64,000 bases of DNA from the NCBI RefSeq assembly GCF_000445125.1, contig NZ_ATHL01000055.1, positions 56,920 to 120,919 on the forward strand, read 5' to 3'. Made by a program: the position numbers and the translations under genes. The notes below the pieces were generated by a model, which did no database searches, was not told where the DNA came from, and saw only the letters and a list, made by a program, of their open reading frames with translations. The DNA comes from Novosphingobium lindaniclasticum LE124. GTDB lineage: Bacteria > Pseudomonadota > Alphaproteobacteria > Sphingomonadales > Sphingomonadaceae. Numbering within the stretch: the first letter of the stretch is position 1; each line of letters opens with the position of its first letter. This document shows, piece after piece, positions 50,065-57,702 of the stretch.

Positions 50065-52287
50065 ATGGCCAATGATTCCGGCCGGCGCCGCTCGACCAGC
50101 GGGCCTTCCTCTCCTGCCAAAAAGAAACCCCTCTGGCGCCGAATCGTGCGCGGCTTGTTGATCTGGGGCGCGGCGCTCGCGGTGCTCGGCGTAATTTTCC
50201 TGGGCACCGCCGTCGTCTTCACGATGAGTGAGCTGCCGGAATACAACGCGCTCAAGAGCAGCCAGAACGGCCAGATGATCGTCGTGCGCGCGCGCGACGG
50301 CACCGAACTCGTCTCGCTCGGGCCGAGCTACGGCAAGTGGCTGAGCTACGACCAGATTCCCGAAGTGATGAAGGGCGCGATGGTCTCGGTGGAGGACCGC
50401 CGCTTCCGCGAGCACATCGGCGTCGATGCACTGGGCCTGCTGCGCGCCGTCTACGTCTCGACGACGACCGGCGGCCGCGCCAAGGCGACCTCGACGATCA
50501 CCCAGCAGCTGGCGCGCAACGTGTTCCTGAACAACAGCCGCTCCTTCACGCGCAAGGCGCGCGAGGCGGTGCTGGCGCTCGCCTTGGAGCGCAAGTTCTC
50601 CAAGGACCAGATCCTCGAACTTTACCTCAACAAGGTCTACTTCGGCGGCGGCGCCTATGGCATCGACGCGGCGAGCCGCAAGTTCTTCGGCCATCCCGGC
50701 ACCGAGCTGTCGACGGCCGAGGCGGCGATCATCGCCGGGCTCGTGAAGGCGCCTTCCAACTATTCGCCGACGGCCGACGTCGAAGCCGCCAAGGATCGCG
50801 GTGAAGTCGTGCTCGGCCTCATGGTCAAGAACGGGGCGATCAGCCAGAGCGAGGCGGACCAGGCGGACATCGCCGACGTCAAGGTCGTGAAGGAAAAAGG
50901 CCAGAACGCGGTCCGCTACTTCACCGACTGGGCGCTGCCGCAGCTCGACATGCTGCTGCCCGAGACCAACGAGCCGATCGAAGTCTGGACCACGCTCGAC
51001 CCGAAGATGCAGCAGGCGGCCACGGCCTCCATCACTGCCAACGCCCCCAAGGGCGCGCAGGGCGCGCTCGTCAGCCTCGACCGCGACGGTGCGGTGCTGG
51101 CGATGGTCGGCGGCACGGACTACGTGAACTCCAACTATAACCGCGCCACCACCGCGCTGCGCCAGCCGGGCTCGGCGTGGAAGCTGTTCGTCTATTTGGC
51201 GGCCTTCGAGGCGGGTTACACCCCCGACGACCGCGTGGTGGACGAGCCGGTGACGATCGACGGCTGGAGCCCGCAGAACGATGGTCGCAACTTCGCCGGC
51301 CAGATCGATATCCGCACCGCTTTCGCCTATTCGAAGAACACCATCGCCGCGCAGCTCGGCAACGAGGTGGGCTTCGGCACGGTAGCGTCGATGGCGCGGC
51401 GCTTCGGCGTCACCACACCGATCAATACCAAGCCCGCGATGGTGCTGGGCACCTCCGAAGTCCACGTCATCGACATGACCCGCGCCTTTGCGGCGATCTC
51501 CGCGGGCGGCACCTCGGTCGAGCCTTACGGTATCATCAAGGTGACGGCTGCGTCCGGTGAAGTGCTGTACGCGCATAAGTCCGTGCGCGGGCAGGTTCTG
51601 GTGCCGCCCAATGTCGCCGCCGGGATCACCGATCTGCTCCAGACGACGGTGGCGACCGGCACCGGCCGCGCCGCGCAGATCGGCCGTCCGGTTGCGGGCA
51701 AGACCGGCACGACCAGCTCGAACAAGGACGGCTGGTTCCTGGGCTTCTCCAGCGGCATCACCACCGGCGTCTGGATGGGCCGTGACGATGCCCGGCCGGT
51801 GCCCGGCCTCTCGGGCGGCCACGCCCCGGCGCGGGCCTTCTCGGACTACATGAAGGTCGCCGTGGCGAAGCGTCCGGTGGAGCAGTTCCAGACCGAAGTG
51901 AAACTGCCCGAATGGCAACTCGAACCCGATGACGAGGCCATGCAGGGCAATCCCGACGACTATTATTACGTCGACGAGAACGGCAACATCGTGCGGCCGG
52001 AAGACGGGGCGCAGGGGCTGGACGGCCAGCCACGCTACGAGGACGGTTCGATGGGGCCGGGCGCGGGTCCGGGGCAGCCGCAGATGCCGGACTACGGCCC
52101 CGCTCAGGCGCCCCCGGCCGCAAACGAGGACTTCCTCGACCGCGCTACCGGTCGCTCGCGCAGCGATGACCCCGGCCTGCGCGCCGGGCAGGGGCTGGGC
52201 AATGGTCCGGGCACGCGGCAAGGTTCGCCGGGTCCGCGCCCGACCCCGACCCGTACACCTACCGCAGTGCGTACCTCGGGGGACTAG
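50065..52287 (+). CDS. mrcA: class A penicillin-binding protein 1A
   Basis: 740 residues. A bifunctional peptidoglycan synthase: one N-terminal membrane helix (VRGLLIWGAALAVLGVIFL), a GT51 glycosyltransferase (about residues 75-250) with VEDRRFREHIGVDALGLLRA and STITQQLARN, and a transpeptidase (about 310-620) with SAWK in QPGSAWKLFVY, the SKN motif in AYSKNTIAAQ, and KTGTTSS. The C-terminal 130 residues are a Pro/Gly/Asp-rich disordered tail with DDYYYVDENG. It is followed by a terminator and a dispersed repeat. Confidence 0.96.
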   Translation: MANDSGRRRSTSGPSSPAKKKPLWRRIVRGLLIWGAALAVLGVIFLGTAVVFTMSELPEYNALKSSQNGQMIVVRARDGTELVSLGPSYGKWLSYDQIPEVMKGAMVSVEDRRFREHIGVDALGLLRAVYVSTTTGGRAKATSTITQQLARNVFLNNSRSFTRKAREAVLALALERKFSKDQILELYLNKVYFGGGAYGIDAASRKFFGHPGTELSTAEAAIIAGLVKAPSNYSPTADVEAAKDRGEVVLGLMVKNGAISQSEADQADIADVKVVKEKGQNAVRYFTDWALPQLDMLLPETNEPIEVWTTLDPKMQQAATASITANAPKGAQGALVSLDRDGAVLAMVGGTDYVNSNYNRATTALRQPGSAWKLFVYLAAFEAGYTPDDRVVDEPVTIDGWSPQNDGRNFAGQIDIRTAFAYSKNTIAAQLGNEVGFGTVASMARRFGVTTPINTKPAMVLGTSEVHVIDMTRAFAAISAGGTSVEPYGIIKVTAASGEVLYAHKSVRGQVLVPPNVAAGITDLLQTTVATGTGRAAQIGRPVAGKTGTTSSNKDGWFLGFSSGITTGVWMGRDDARPVPGLSGGHAPARAFSDYMKVAVAKRPVEQFQTEVKLPEWQLEPDDEAMQGNPDDYYYVDENGNIVRPEDGAQGLDGQPRYEDGSMGPGAGPGQPQMPDYGPAQAPPAANEDFLDRATGRSRSDDPGLRAGQGLGNGPGTRQGSPGPRPTPTRTPTAVRTSGD

Positions 52288-52388
52288 AGCGATTTCCGAT
52301 CCGATTGCATCGGATCAACCACTCGAAGTTTCTCGTTTGACGCATTTTCCGAGCCGTCAGGTGATTCCACCTGGGTAGAAAATGCTCC
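52286..52388. repeat. alphaproteobacterial palindromic repeat after mrcA
   Basis: It starts AGAGCGATTTCCGAT and ends AGAAAATGCTCC. Inside are two hairpins: GATCCGAT/ATCGGATC at 52298-52316 and CAGGTG/CACCTG at 52358-52373. This sequence type recurs between genes in many alphaproteobacteria; I recognise it from memory, without a search. It begins inside the mrcA stop region. Confidence 0.75.
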
Positions 52389-52413
52389 AAGCCCCCGAGA
52401 GCTCAGGAAGCAA

Positions 52414-52447
52414 AACGCCCGGCGATGATCTCGGCGGGCGTTCTTGT
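52414..52447 (+). terminator. intrinsic terminator of mrcA
   Basis: AACGCCCG and CGGGCGTT make an 8-bp stem with a 13-base loop, followed by CTTGTTG. It lies about 125 bases past the mrcA stop, after the palindromic repeat. Confidence 0.6.
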
Positions 52448-52734
52448 TGAGCACCAGGAAGGCAGAGACCCCGCTTCATTTCCGCTTTCCATTCGCTCGT
52501 CTGTCGAGACGCATCCCGCTTCGTCATTGCGAGCGACCGGAGGTCGCGCGGCAATCCAGGAGCAGTTTATGCGGCCCCGGATCGCTTCTACCCGCCTTGA
52601 GGGCCGCTATGACGAGAGGGGGAGCGACGAGCCGTGGTATTCTTCGTCGGCACGAACATCCGCCATCGTACCTGACTGCCGCTGCCTATCTCGGAAAAGA
52701 TGTGCGTCGTCTTGGGGCAACGGCAGGAAAACGA
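52448..52734. other. non-coding region between mrcA and the Do protease
   Basis: No gene is supported. It contains one repeat unit (52521-52560) and otherwise shows no clear structure. Confidence 0.5.
52521..52560. repeat. REP-like palindrome, CATTGCGAG type
   Basis: TCGTCATTGCGAGCGACC is followed by GGTCG and GCAATCC, giving ATTGC/GCAAT and CGACC/GGTCG stems. This word type is widespread between genes of alphaproteobacteria. Confidence 0.65.
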
Positions 52735-52766
52735 AAACGCCCGCCGGATCGCTCCGGCGGGCGTTT
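52735..52766 (-). terminator. bidirectional intrinsic terminator of the Do protease gene
   Basis: A perfect 14-bp stem (AAACGCCCGCCGGA / TCCGGCGGGCGTTT) with loop TCGC. On the minus strand it runs into TTCGTTTTCC, and on the plus strand into CGCTTT. It lies 25 bases past the protease stop. Confidence 0.85.
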
Positions 52767-52790
52767 CGCTTTGCAGGTCTACGCCGCGCC

Positions 52791-54335
52791 TCAGCGCAGG
52801 CGCACCGGCACGTAGGCGGCGGGCTGGCCGCGCGGCTGGACGCGCAGCAGGATGGCGGAGCGGCCCTCGGCCTTGGCGGCCTTGATGGCGTTCTCCAGAT
52901 CGGCCTGCGTCGCGACCGGCGCATTGTTGGCCGAGAGGATGATGAAGCCGCGCGCGAAGCCCTTCTGACCGGCATCGGAGCTGGGGTCTACGCCTACGAT
53001 GACCAGACCGCGCGTGCCTTCCGAAGCGCCCAACTGGCGGGCGATCTGCGGGCTCAGCGGAATGACGGAGAGGCCCAGCGACTTCTGCACCGCGCTTTCG
53101 CCCTGCTCCTTGGGCGCATTGCCCAGGGAGTCGCTGTCCTGGCCGGTGCTCGGATCGAAGCTCTGCTGAAGTTCGTCGTCGGTGGGGCGCTTGGCGACGG
53201 TGGCGGTCACCGTCTGACGGCGGCCGTTGCGGATCAGCTCGATCGGAATGCGCGTGCCTGGCGCGGTATTGGCGACGAGGAACGACAGCGTCTGGTCGCG
53301 GGTCACTTCCTTGCCGCCGACCTTGACCACGACGTCGCCCGCCTGGATGCCGGCCTTGGCGCCGGCGCCGTCGGGAACGACGCTCTGGATGAACTCGCCC
53401 TTGTTGTGCTCCAGGCCCATCGAGTCCGCGAGGTCCTCGTTGAGGGCCTGGATGGTGACGCCAAGGTAGCCGCGTTCGATCGCCTGGCCCTTCATCAGCT
53501 TCTCGACGATGGGCGAGGCGATCTCGGCAGGAATCGCGAAACCGATACCGACGCTGCCGCCGGTGGGCGAGAAGATCGCGTTGTTGATGCCGATCACCTG
53601 GCCCTTCATGTCGAACATGGGGCCGCCCGAGTTGCCGCGGTTGATCGAGGCGTCGGTCTGGAGATAGCGGTCATAGGCGCCGCCGGCGCCGGTGTTACGA
53701 TACACGGCCGAGACGATGCCGGCGGTCACGGTGCCGCCCAGGCCGAACGGGTTGCCGATCGCCAGCACCCAGTCGCCCACGCGGGCCTTGGAACTGTCTC
53801 CGAACTTGACGAAGGGCAGGGCCTTGTTGGCACTGATCTTGAGAACGGCAAGGTCGGACTGCGCGTCCTTGCCGATCAGCTTGGCGGGATACTCGGTTCC
53901 GTCAGGCATGATGACGGTGATCGATTCGATCTCCCCCTTGCCCTCGGCCGTGATGACGTGGTTGTTCGTGACGATGTAGCCGTCGGCCGAGATGATGAAT
54001 CCCGATCCCAGCGACTGCGCTTCGCGCGTCTGCGGCGTACCGCCGCCGCCACCGCCGAAGAGGCCTTCGAACGGCGTTCCGGCGAAAGGATTGTTGCCAC
54101 TTCCGGCAACCTGTACCCGCTGGCGCGTCGAGATGTTCACCACCGCAGGCTGGAGCTGCTCGGTGAGATCGGCAAAGCTGTCCGGCGCACCGGCGCGAGG
54201 CACGACGCGGGCCATCTGGCTGGCTTCGTTCTGGGCAACCTGCGCCCCGGCGGGGAAGCCTGTCACCAGTGTGGCGGTCGCGCCCCCCAGCAGGAGCGCT
54301 GTGGTCAGTCCATAAGCGTATCGCACGGGCTTCAC
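52791..54335 (-). CDS. DegP/DegQ (Do-family) serine endoprotease
   Basis: 514 residues from GTG 54335 (KPVRYAYGLTTALLLGG), preceded by AAAGGA; a second GTG lies three codons later. A signal peptide or anchor at the N-terminus sends it to the periplasm, where it degrades misfolded proteins. The triad is complete: His in VTNNHVITAEG, Asp in QSDLAVLKI, Ser in INRGNSGGPMFD. Two PDZ domains follow (about residues 300-390 and 430-510). A Gly-rich loop (LFGGGGGGTPQ) sits in the LA region. The hflKC operon lies 180 bases upstream in the same direction, which suits shared envelope quality control. Confidence 0.95.
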   Translation of the reverse strand: MKPVRYAYGLTTALLLGGATATLVTGFPAGAQVAQNEASQMARVVPRAGAPDSFADLTEQLQPAVVNISTRQRVQVAGSGNNPFAGTPFEGLFGGGGGGTPQTREAQSLGSGFIISADGYIVTNNHVITAEGKGEIESITVIMPDGTEYPAKLIGKDAQSDLAVLKISANKALPFVKFGDSSKARVGDWVLAIGNPFGLGGTVTAGIVSAVYRNTGAGGAYDRYLQTDASINRGNSGGPMFDMKGQVIGINNAIFSPTGGSVGIGFAIPAEIASPIVEKLMKGQAIERGYLGVTIQALNEDLADSMGLEHNKGEFIQSVVPDGAGAKAGIQAGDVVVKVGGKEVTRDQTLSFLVANTAPGTRIPIELIRNGRRQTVTATVAKRPTDDELQQSFDPSTGQDSDSLGNAPKEQGESAVQKSLGLSVIPLSPQIARQLGASEGTRGLVIVGVDPSSDAGQKGFARGFIILSANNAPVATQADLENAIKAAKAEGRSAILLRVQPRGQPAAYVPVRLR

Positions 54336-54515
54336 GTCCTTTAGTTCCTCCGTCTTGGCGGTGGTGGATCTCCATCCGCCGACTGGTGCCGATTGAACTC
54401 TTGAGAGCTTAACCGGGTTTGAATGGGCGACCTTTCGCGGTCCTTTGAAGTTCGCTTCGGGCCAATCCGCGTCGCCAGCGACCACCGGCGTTTCTGGAAA
54501 AGCCCGCAGTGCCGG

Positions 54516-55352
54516 TCACGGTTGCCGGAAGTGGTTGAGATAGGCGTTGTCGGGCGAAAGCAGGATGGTCTTCCCGTTGTCGCCCTTGGCGAAGGTCACC
54601 GAGTAGCTCTGCATCGAGCGATAGAAATCATAGAACTGCGGATCCTTGCCGAAGCTTTCCGCATAGATCTTCGCGGCCTGCGCTTCCGCCTCGGCCTGGA
54701 TGATCTGGGCATCCTTCTGGCCCTGCGCGGCGATCGTGCGCGATTCCTCGGTGCGTGCGGCCTGCATGCGGGTGAAGGCGCTTTCCAGGGCCCCTTCCGG
54801 AAGGTCCGCGCGCTTGATCCGCACATCGACGACTTGCGCGCCGTATTCCCGCGCCTCGCGGTCCAGCCCGTCGCGGATGTTCTCCATCGCCTTGCCGCGC
54901 TCGGCGGTCAGCAGCGATTCAAAGGTCCGCTTGCCCAATTCCTGACGCAGGACGGAAGAGAGGATCGGTTCGAGCTGCTCGGTCACGCGCTCGGTGGTGC
55001 CGGCCGTTTCCACCATCTTCACCGGATCGATGATGCGGTAGCGGGCATAGGCATCGACGTTCAGGCGCAGCTGGTCGGTCGAAAGCACCTGCTGCTGCTG
55101 CATGTCCACCGAGAGCAGGCGCTTGTCGATGCGGATCACCCGGTCGACGATCGGGATGCGGAAATGCACGCCGGCGCCGGTCTGGCCATAGCCGGCCTTG
55201 GGGTTGAACTGGTTGTAGACGGTCACCGGACGGCCGGTGCGCACGATCACGGCCTGTTCCGTCTCCGGCACCACGATCATGCTCATCATCAGCGCGACGA
55301 GGCCGATGCCGCCGAGAACGACGGGAAGTTTATAGTCCTGCCAGAGGTTCAT
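54516..55352 (-). CDS. hflC: protease modulator HflC
   Basis: 278 residues from ATG 55352, which shares its A with the hflK stop (TGATG). An SPFH-domain protein anchored by one N-terminal helix (LPVVLGGIGLVALMMSMIVV). With HflK it forms a large periplasmic cage around FtsH. Marks: ETEQAVIVRTGRPV, VDVRIKRADLPEGALESAFTRMQAAR, a long coiled-coil helix rich in Ala/Glu/Gln (EAEAQAAKIYAESF). Length is normal. Confidence 0.95.
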   Translation of the reverse strand: MNLWQDYKLPVVLGGIGLVALMMSMIVVPETEQAVIVRTGRPVTVYNQFNPKAGYGQTGAGVHFRIPIVDRVIRIDKRLLSVDMQQQQVLSTDQLRLNVDAYARYRIIDPVKMVETAGTTERVTEQLEPILSSVLRQELGKRTFESLLTAERGKAMENIRDGLDREAREYGAQVVDVRIKRADLPEGALESAFTRMQAARTEESRTIAAQGQKDAQIIQAEAEAQAAKIYAESFGKDPQFYDFYRSMQSYSVTFAKGDNGKTILLSPDNAYLNHFRQP

Positions 55353-56614
55353 CACTGGCCTCCCTTCGTGGCCGGAGCCGCGCCGGTGGCGGAGCCCTGT
55401 GCGGCCGGGACGGTCACCACGGTTTCATCGCTGGCCGGCGCGCGGCGCCGTACCTCGGGCAAGGGCAGGTAGGACGTCATGTTCTTCGAATCGCTGACGA
55501 CGACATCGTTGTCCCGCAGCACGCTCTCCATCGTTTCGTAGTACATGCGGCGGCGCGTCACGTCGGGCGCCAGCTTGTACTGTTCGTAGACCTTGTCGAA
55601 CGAGGCCGCCGCGCCCTGGGCGCGGGCCAGGGCCTGCTGGGCCCAGGCGCGCGCCTTGGAACGGTCCCGGTCGGCCTCCTGCTGGGCCACGTTGACCTGG
55701 TCGAAGGCTTCGCGGGTCTTGGCCGGCGGATCCGCCTTCTTGATCTCCACGCCTTGGATCGACACGCCGGAGCGGTAGACGTCGAGGATGCGCTGGGTGC
55801 GATCCCGCACGTCCTGTTCGACGGCCGCGCGCCCGGCGCCCGACAGGGCATCGTTCAGCGAGATCTGCGCGATCGAGGCCCGCATCGCCGCTTCCGCCAC
55901 TTCCCGCACGGTTTCGTCCGGATCGGCCAGGCGATAGTTGTAATCCTTCAGGTTCTTGATGTTCCAGCGCACCAGATAGCTGAGGTCGACAAGGTTCTTG
56001 TCGCTCGTCAGCATCAGCTTTTCGCCTTCGCCGTCAGGGATCGAATAGACGTTGAAGCTGCGCACGTCGGTTACGTCCACGGCTTCCAGCGGCCAGGGCA
56101 AAGTCAGCGAAAGGCCGGAATCGATGGTCCGCGAATAGCCGCCGAGCGTCGTGACGATGCCCTGCTCCTTGGGTCCGAGCATATGGACGCTGGAAATTGC
56201 CAGCAGCGCGACGACAGCGGCGCCGATGCCGAGCGGCAGCCACGAGCTGCCGTCCGGCCGCCGCGGAAGATTGGGGAAGCCGCCGCCAGAACCGAACCCG
56301 CCGCCGCCGCCGGAACGCCGAGGCTCGCGCGGCCGGAAGATTTCATCCAGCCCGGCCGACCGGCGCGGTGGGGTCGTGCCGCTGGGAAGCCAGGGATTGC
56401 GCGGCCCCTTCTTGTCGCCCCTGTCGCCAGGTCGATCGGAGGGCTGTTCGGGGCTGTCTCCGTGCTCAGGTTCGCCGGCACCCTGGCCGGGGCCGCTCTC
56501 GGAACCGCTTTCGGAACCCTCTCCAGAGTTCCCGTCATTGCCGCCGCCCCACGGGCTTTGGCGCCCGGTCATGGCAAGACCGCCGTGCGAGATTGCATCA
56601 CCAATTGCTTTCAT
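55352..56614 (-). CDS. hflK: FtsH protease activity modulator HflK
   Basis: 420 residues from ATG 56614; ATG 56572 (TGRQSPWGGGND) is an equally likely start that matches the family better. A long Gly/Pro/Ser/Asp-rich N-terminal tail, partly with SPWGGG, leads to one membrane helix (LGIGAAVVALLAISSVHML) and the SPFH domain (EQGIVTTLGGYSRTIDSGL). A coiled coil follows (about residues 300-370). The C-terminus is Thr/Pro/Ala-rich. It is the first gene of hflK-hflC, with stop and start overlapping. Confidence 0.94.
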   Translation of the reverse strand: MKAIGDAISHGGLAMTGRQSPWGGGNDGNSGEGSESGSESGPGQGAGEPEHGDSPEQPSDRPGDRGDKKGPRNPWLPSGTTPPRRSAGLDEIFRPREPRRSGGGGGFGSGGGFPNLPRRPDGSSWLPLGIGAAVVALLAISSVHMLGPKEQGIVTTLGGYSRTIDSGLSLTLPWPLEAVDVTDVRSFNVYSIPDGEGEKLMLTSDKNLVDLSYLVRWNIKNLKDYNYRLADPDETVREVAEAAMRASIAQISLNDALSGAGRAAVEQDVRDRTQRILDVYRSGVSIQGVEIKKADPPAKTREAFDQVNVAQQEADRDRSKARAWAQQALARAQGAAASFDKVYEQYKLAPDVTRRRMYYETMESVLRDNDVVVSDSKNMTSYLPLPEVRRRAPASDETVVTVPAAQGSATGAAPATKGGQ

Positions 56615-56733
56615 GCCTTTATCTATAGGTGCGCCATTCGCACAAAAACAGTGCCTCTCTTGCCCTTTTTCGCCCAGTGCTCCACCTGAGCCGCGAATTT
56701 GCTCTCATGAACTCAAGCCTGGAAAAGGACGAA

Positions 56734-57702
56734 ATGACCAAGCCCGACGTAAATCGACTGAAGACGCTTCTGCCGGCCGATCTGGCCCAGCGGGTCCAGT
56801 CTTTGCGATTTGCGGAAGGCAGGGCCAGCGTCGTGATCGATGCCACCGGCCTCTCCGTACAAGACCGCGCGGGGCTGGAGCAGCGGGTTTCCGGCGCTCT
56901 GGAGGGCGAGCCCGGCCTCACCGAGGTTCGCGTGGCGACCATGGCGGACAAGCCGGTGCGGCGCATCCTGGCCGTAGGATCGGGCAAGGGCGGCGTCGGC
57001 AAGTCGACGCTGGCCGCCAATCTCGCCGTGGCGCTCTCGCGGCTGGGGCGCAAGGTCGGGCTCGTCGATGCCGACATCTACGGTCCTTCGCAGGCGCGGC
57101 TTCTCGGCACCGAGGGGCAGCGGCCCGTCGCGCACGAAAGCCGGCTGGTTCCGGTGGCCAGCGCGTTCGGCGTGCCGGTGCTGTCGATGGCGAACCTGCT
57201 GGAGCCGGGGCAGGCCATCGCCTGGCGCGGGCCGATGGTGGCAGGGGCGCTCACCAAGATGCTCGAAGGCCACTGGGACAATGCTGAGATCGTGGTGGTG
57301 GATCTGCCGCCGGGCACCGGCGACGTGCAGCTCACCATGCTGCAGAAGTTCAAGCCCGCCGGCGCGGTCATCGTCTCCACCCCGCAGGACCTGGCGCTCA
57401 TGGATGCCACGCGTGCGGTCGAGCTGTTCCAGAAAAGCGGCGTACCCATCGTCGGCGTGGTGGAGAACATGGCGGGCTATGCCTGCCCCCACTGCGGCGA
57501 AGTGAGCGACCCCTTCGGCGCGGGCGGAGCCGAAGCGGCGGCGCGGGACATGGGCCAGGCGTTCCTCGGCCGCATACCGCTCGACATCGCCATCCGCCGT
57601 GACAGCGACGCCGGCAAACCGCCTGCGGCTGGAGAAGGCTCGCAGGCAGAGGCTTTTGCCGCACTGGCCGCCAAAGTGTCCGACTGGCTGGACGGCCACT
57701 GA
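56734..57702 (+). CDS. Mrp/ApbC/NBP35-family iron-sulfur carrier ATPase
   Basis: 322 residues from ATG 56734, with AAGGA before it (ATG 56707 is possible). It assembles or carries Fe-S clusters. An N-terminal DUF59-like domain (PDVNRLKTLLPADLAQRVQSL) precedes the P-loop with the deviant Walker A GSGKGGVGKST. VDADIYGPSQARLLG, DLPPGTGDVQLTM, and the cluster-binding CPHCGE pair follow. Its TGA overlaps the ATG of the molybdopterin enzyme gene (TGATG). A possible target is any Fe-S protein; no 2Fe-2S partner is encoded beside it. Confidence 0.95.
   Translation: MTKPDVNRLKTLLPADLAQRVQSLRFAEGRASVVIDATGLSVQDRAGLEQRVSGALEGEPGLTEVRVATMADKPVRRILAVGSGKGGVGKSTLAANLAVALSRLGRKVGLVDADIYGPSQARLLGTEGQRPVAHESRLVPVASAFGVPVLSMANLLEPGQAIAWRGPMVAGALTKMLEGHWDNAEIVVVDLPPGTGDVQLTMLQKFKPAGAVIVSTPQDLALMDATRAVELFQKSGVPIVGVVENMAGYACPHCGEVSDPFGAGGAEAAARDMGQAFLGRIPLDIAIRRDSDAGKPPAAGEGSQAEAFAALAAKVSDWLDGH

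Noticed and set aside
49981..52221. Minus-strand frame of 746 codons opposite mrcA
   Set aside because: Antisense of a full penicillin-binding protein with all catalytic motifs.
52425..54344. Plus-strand frame of 639 codons opposite the Do protease
   Set aside because: Antisense of a protease with an intact triad; composition is shadow-like.
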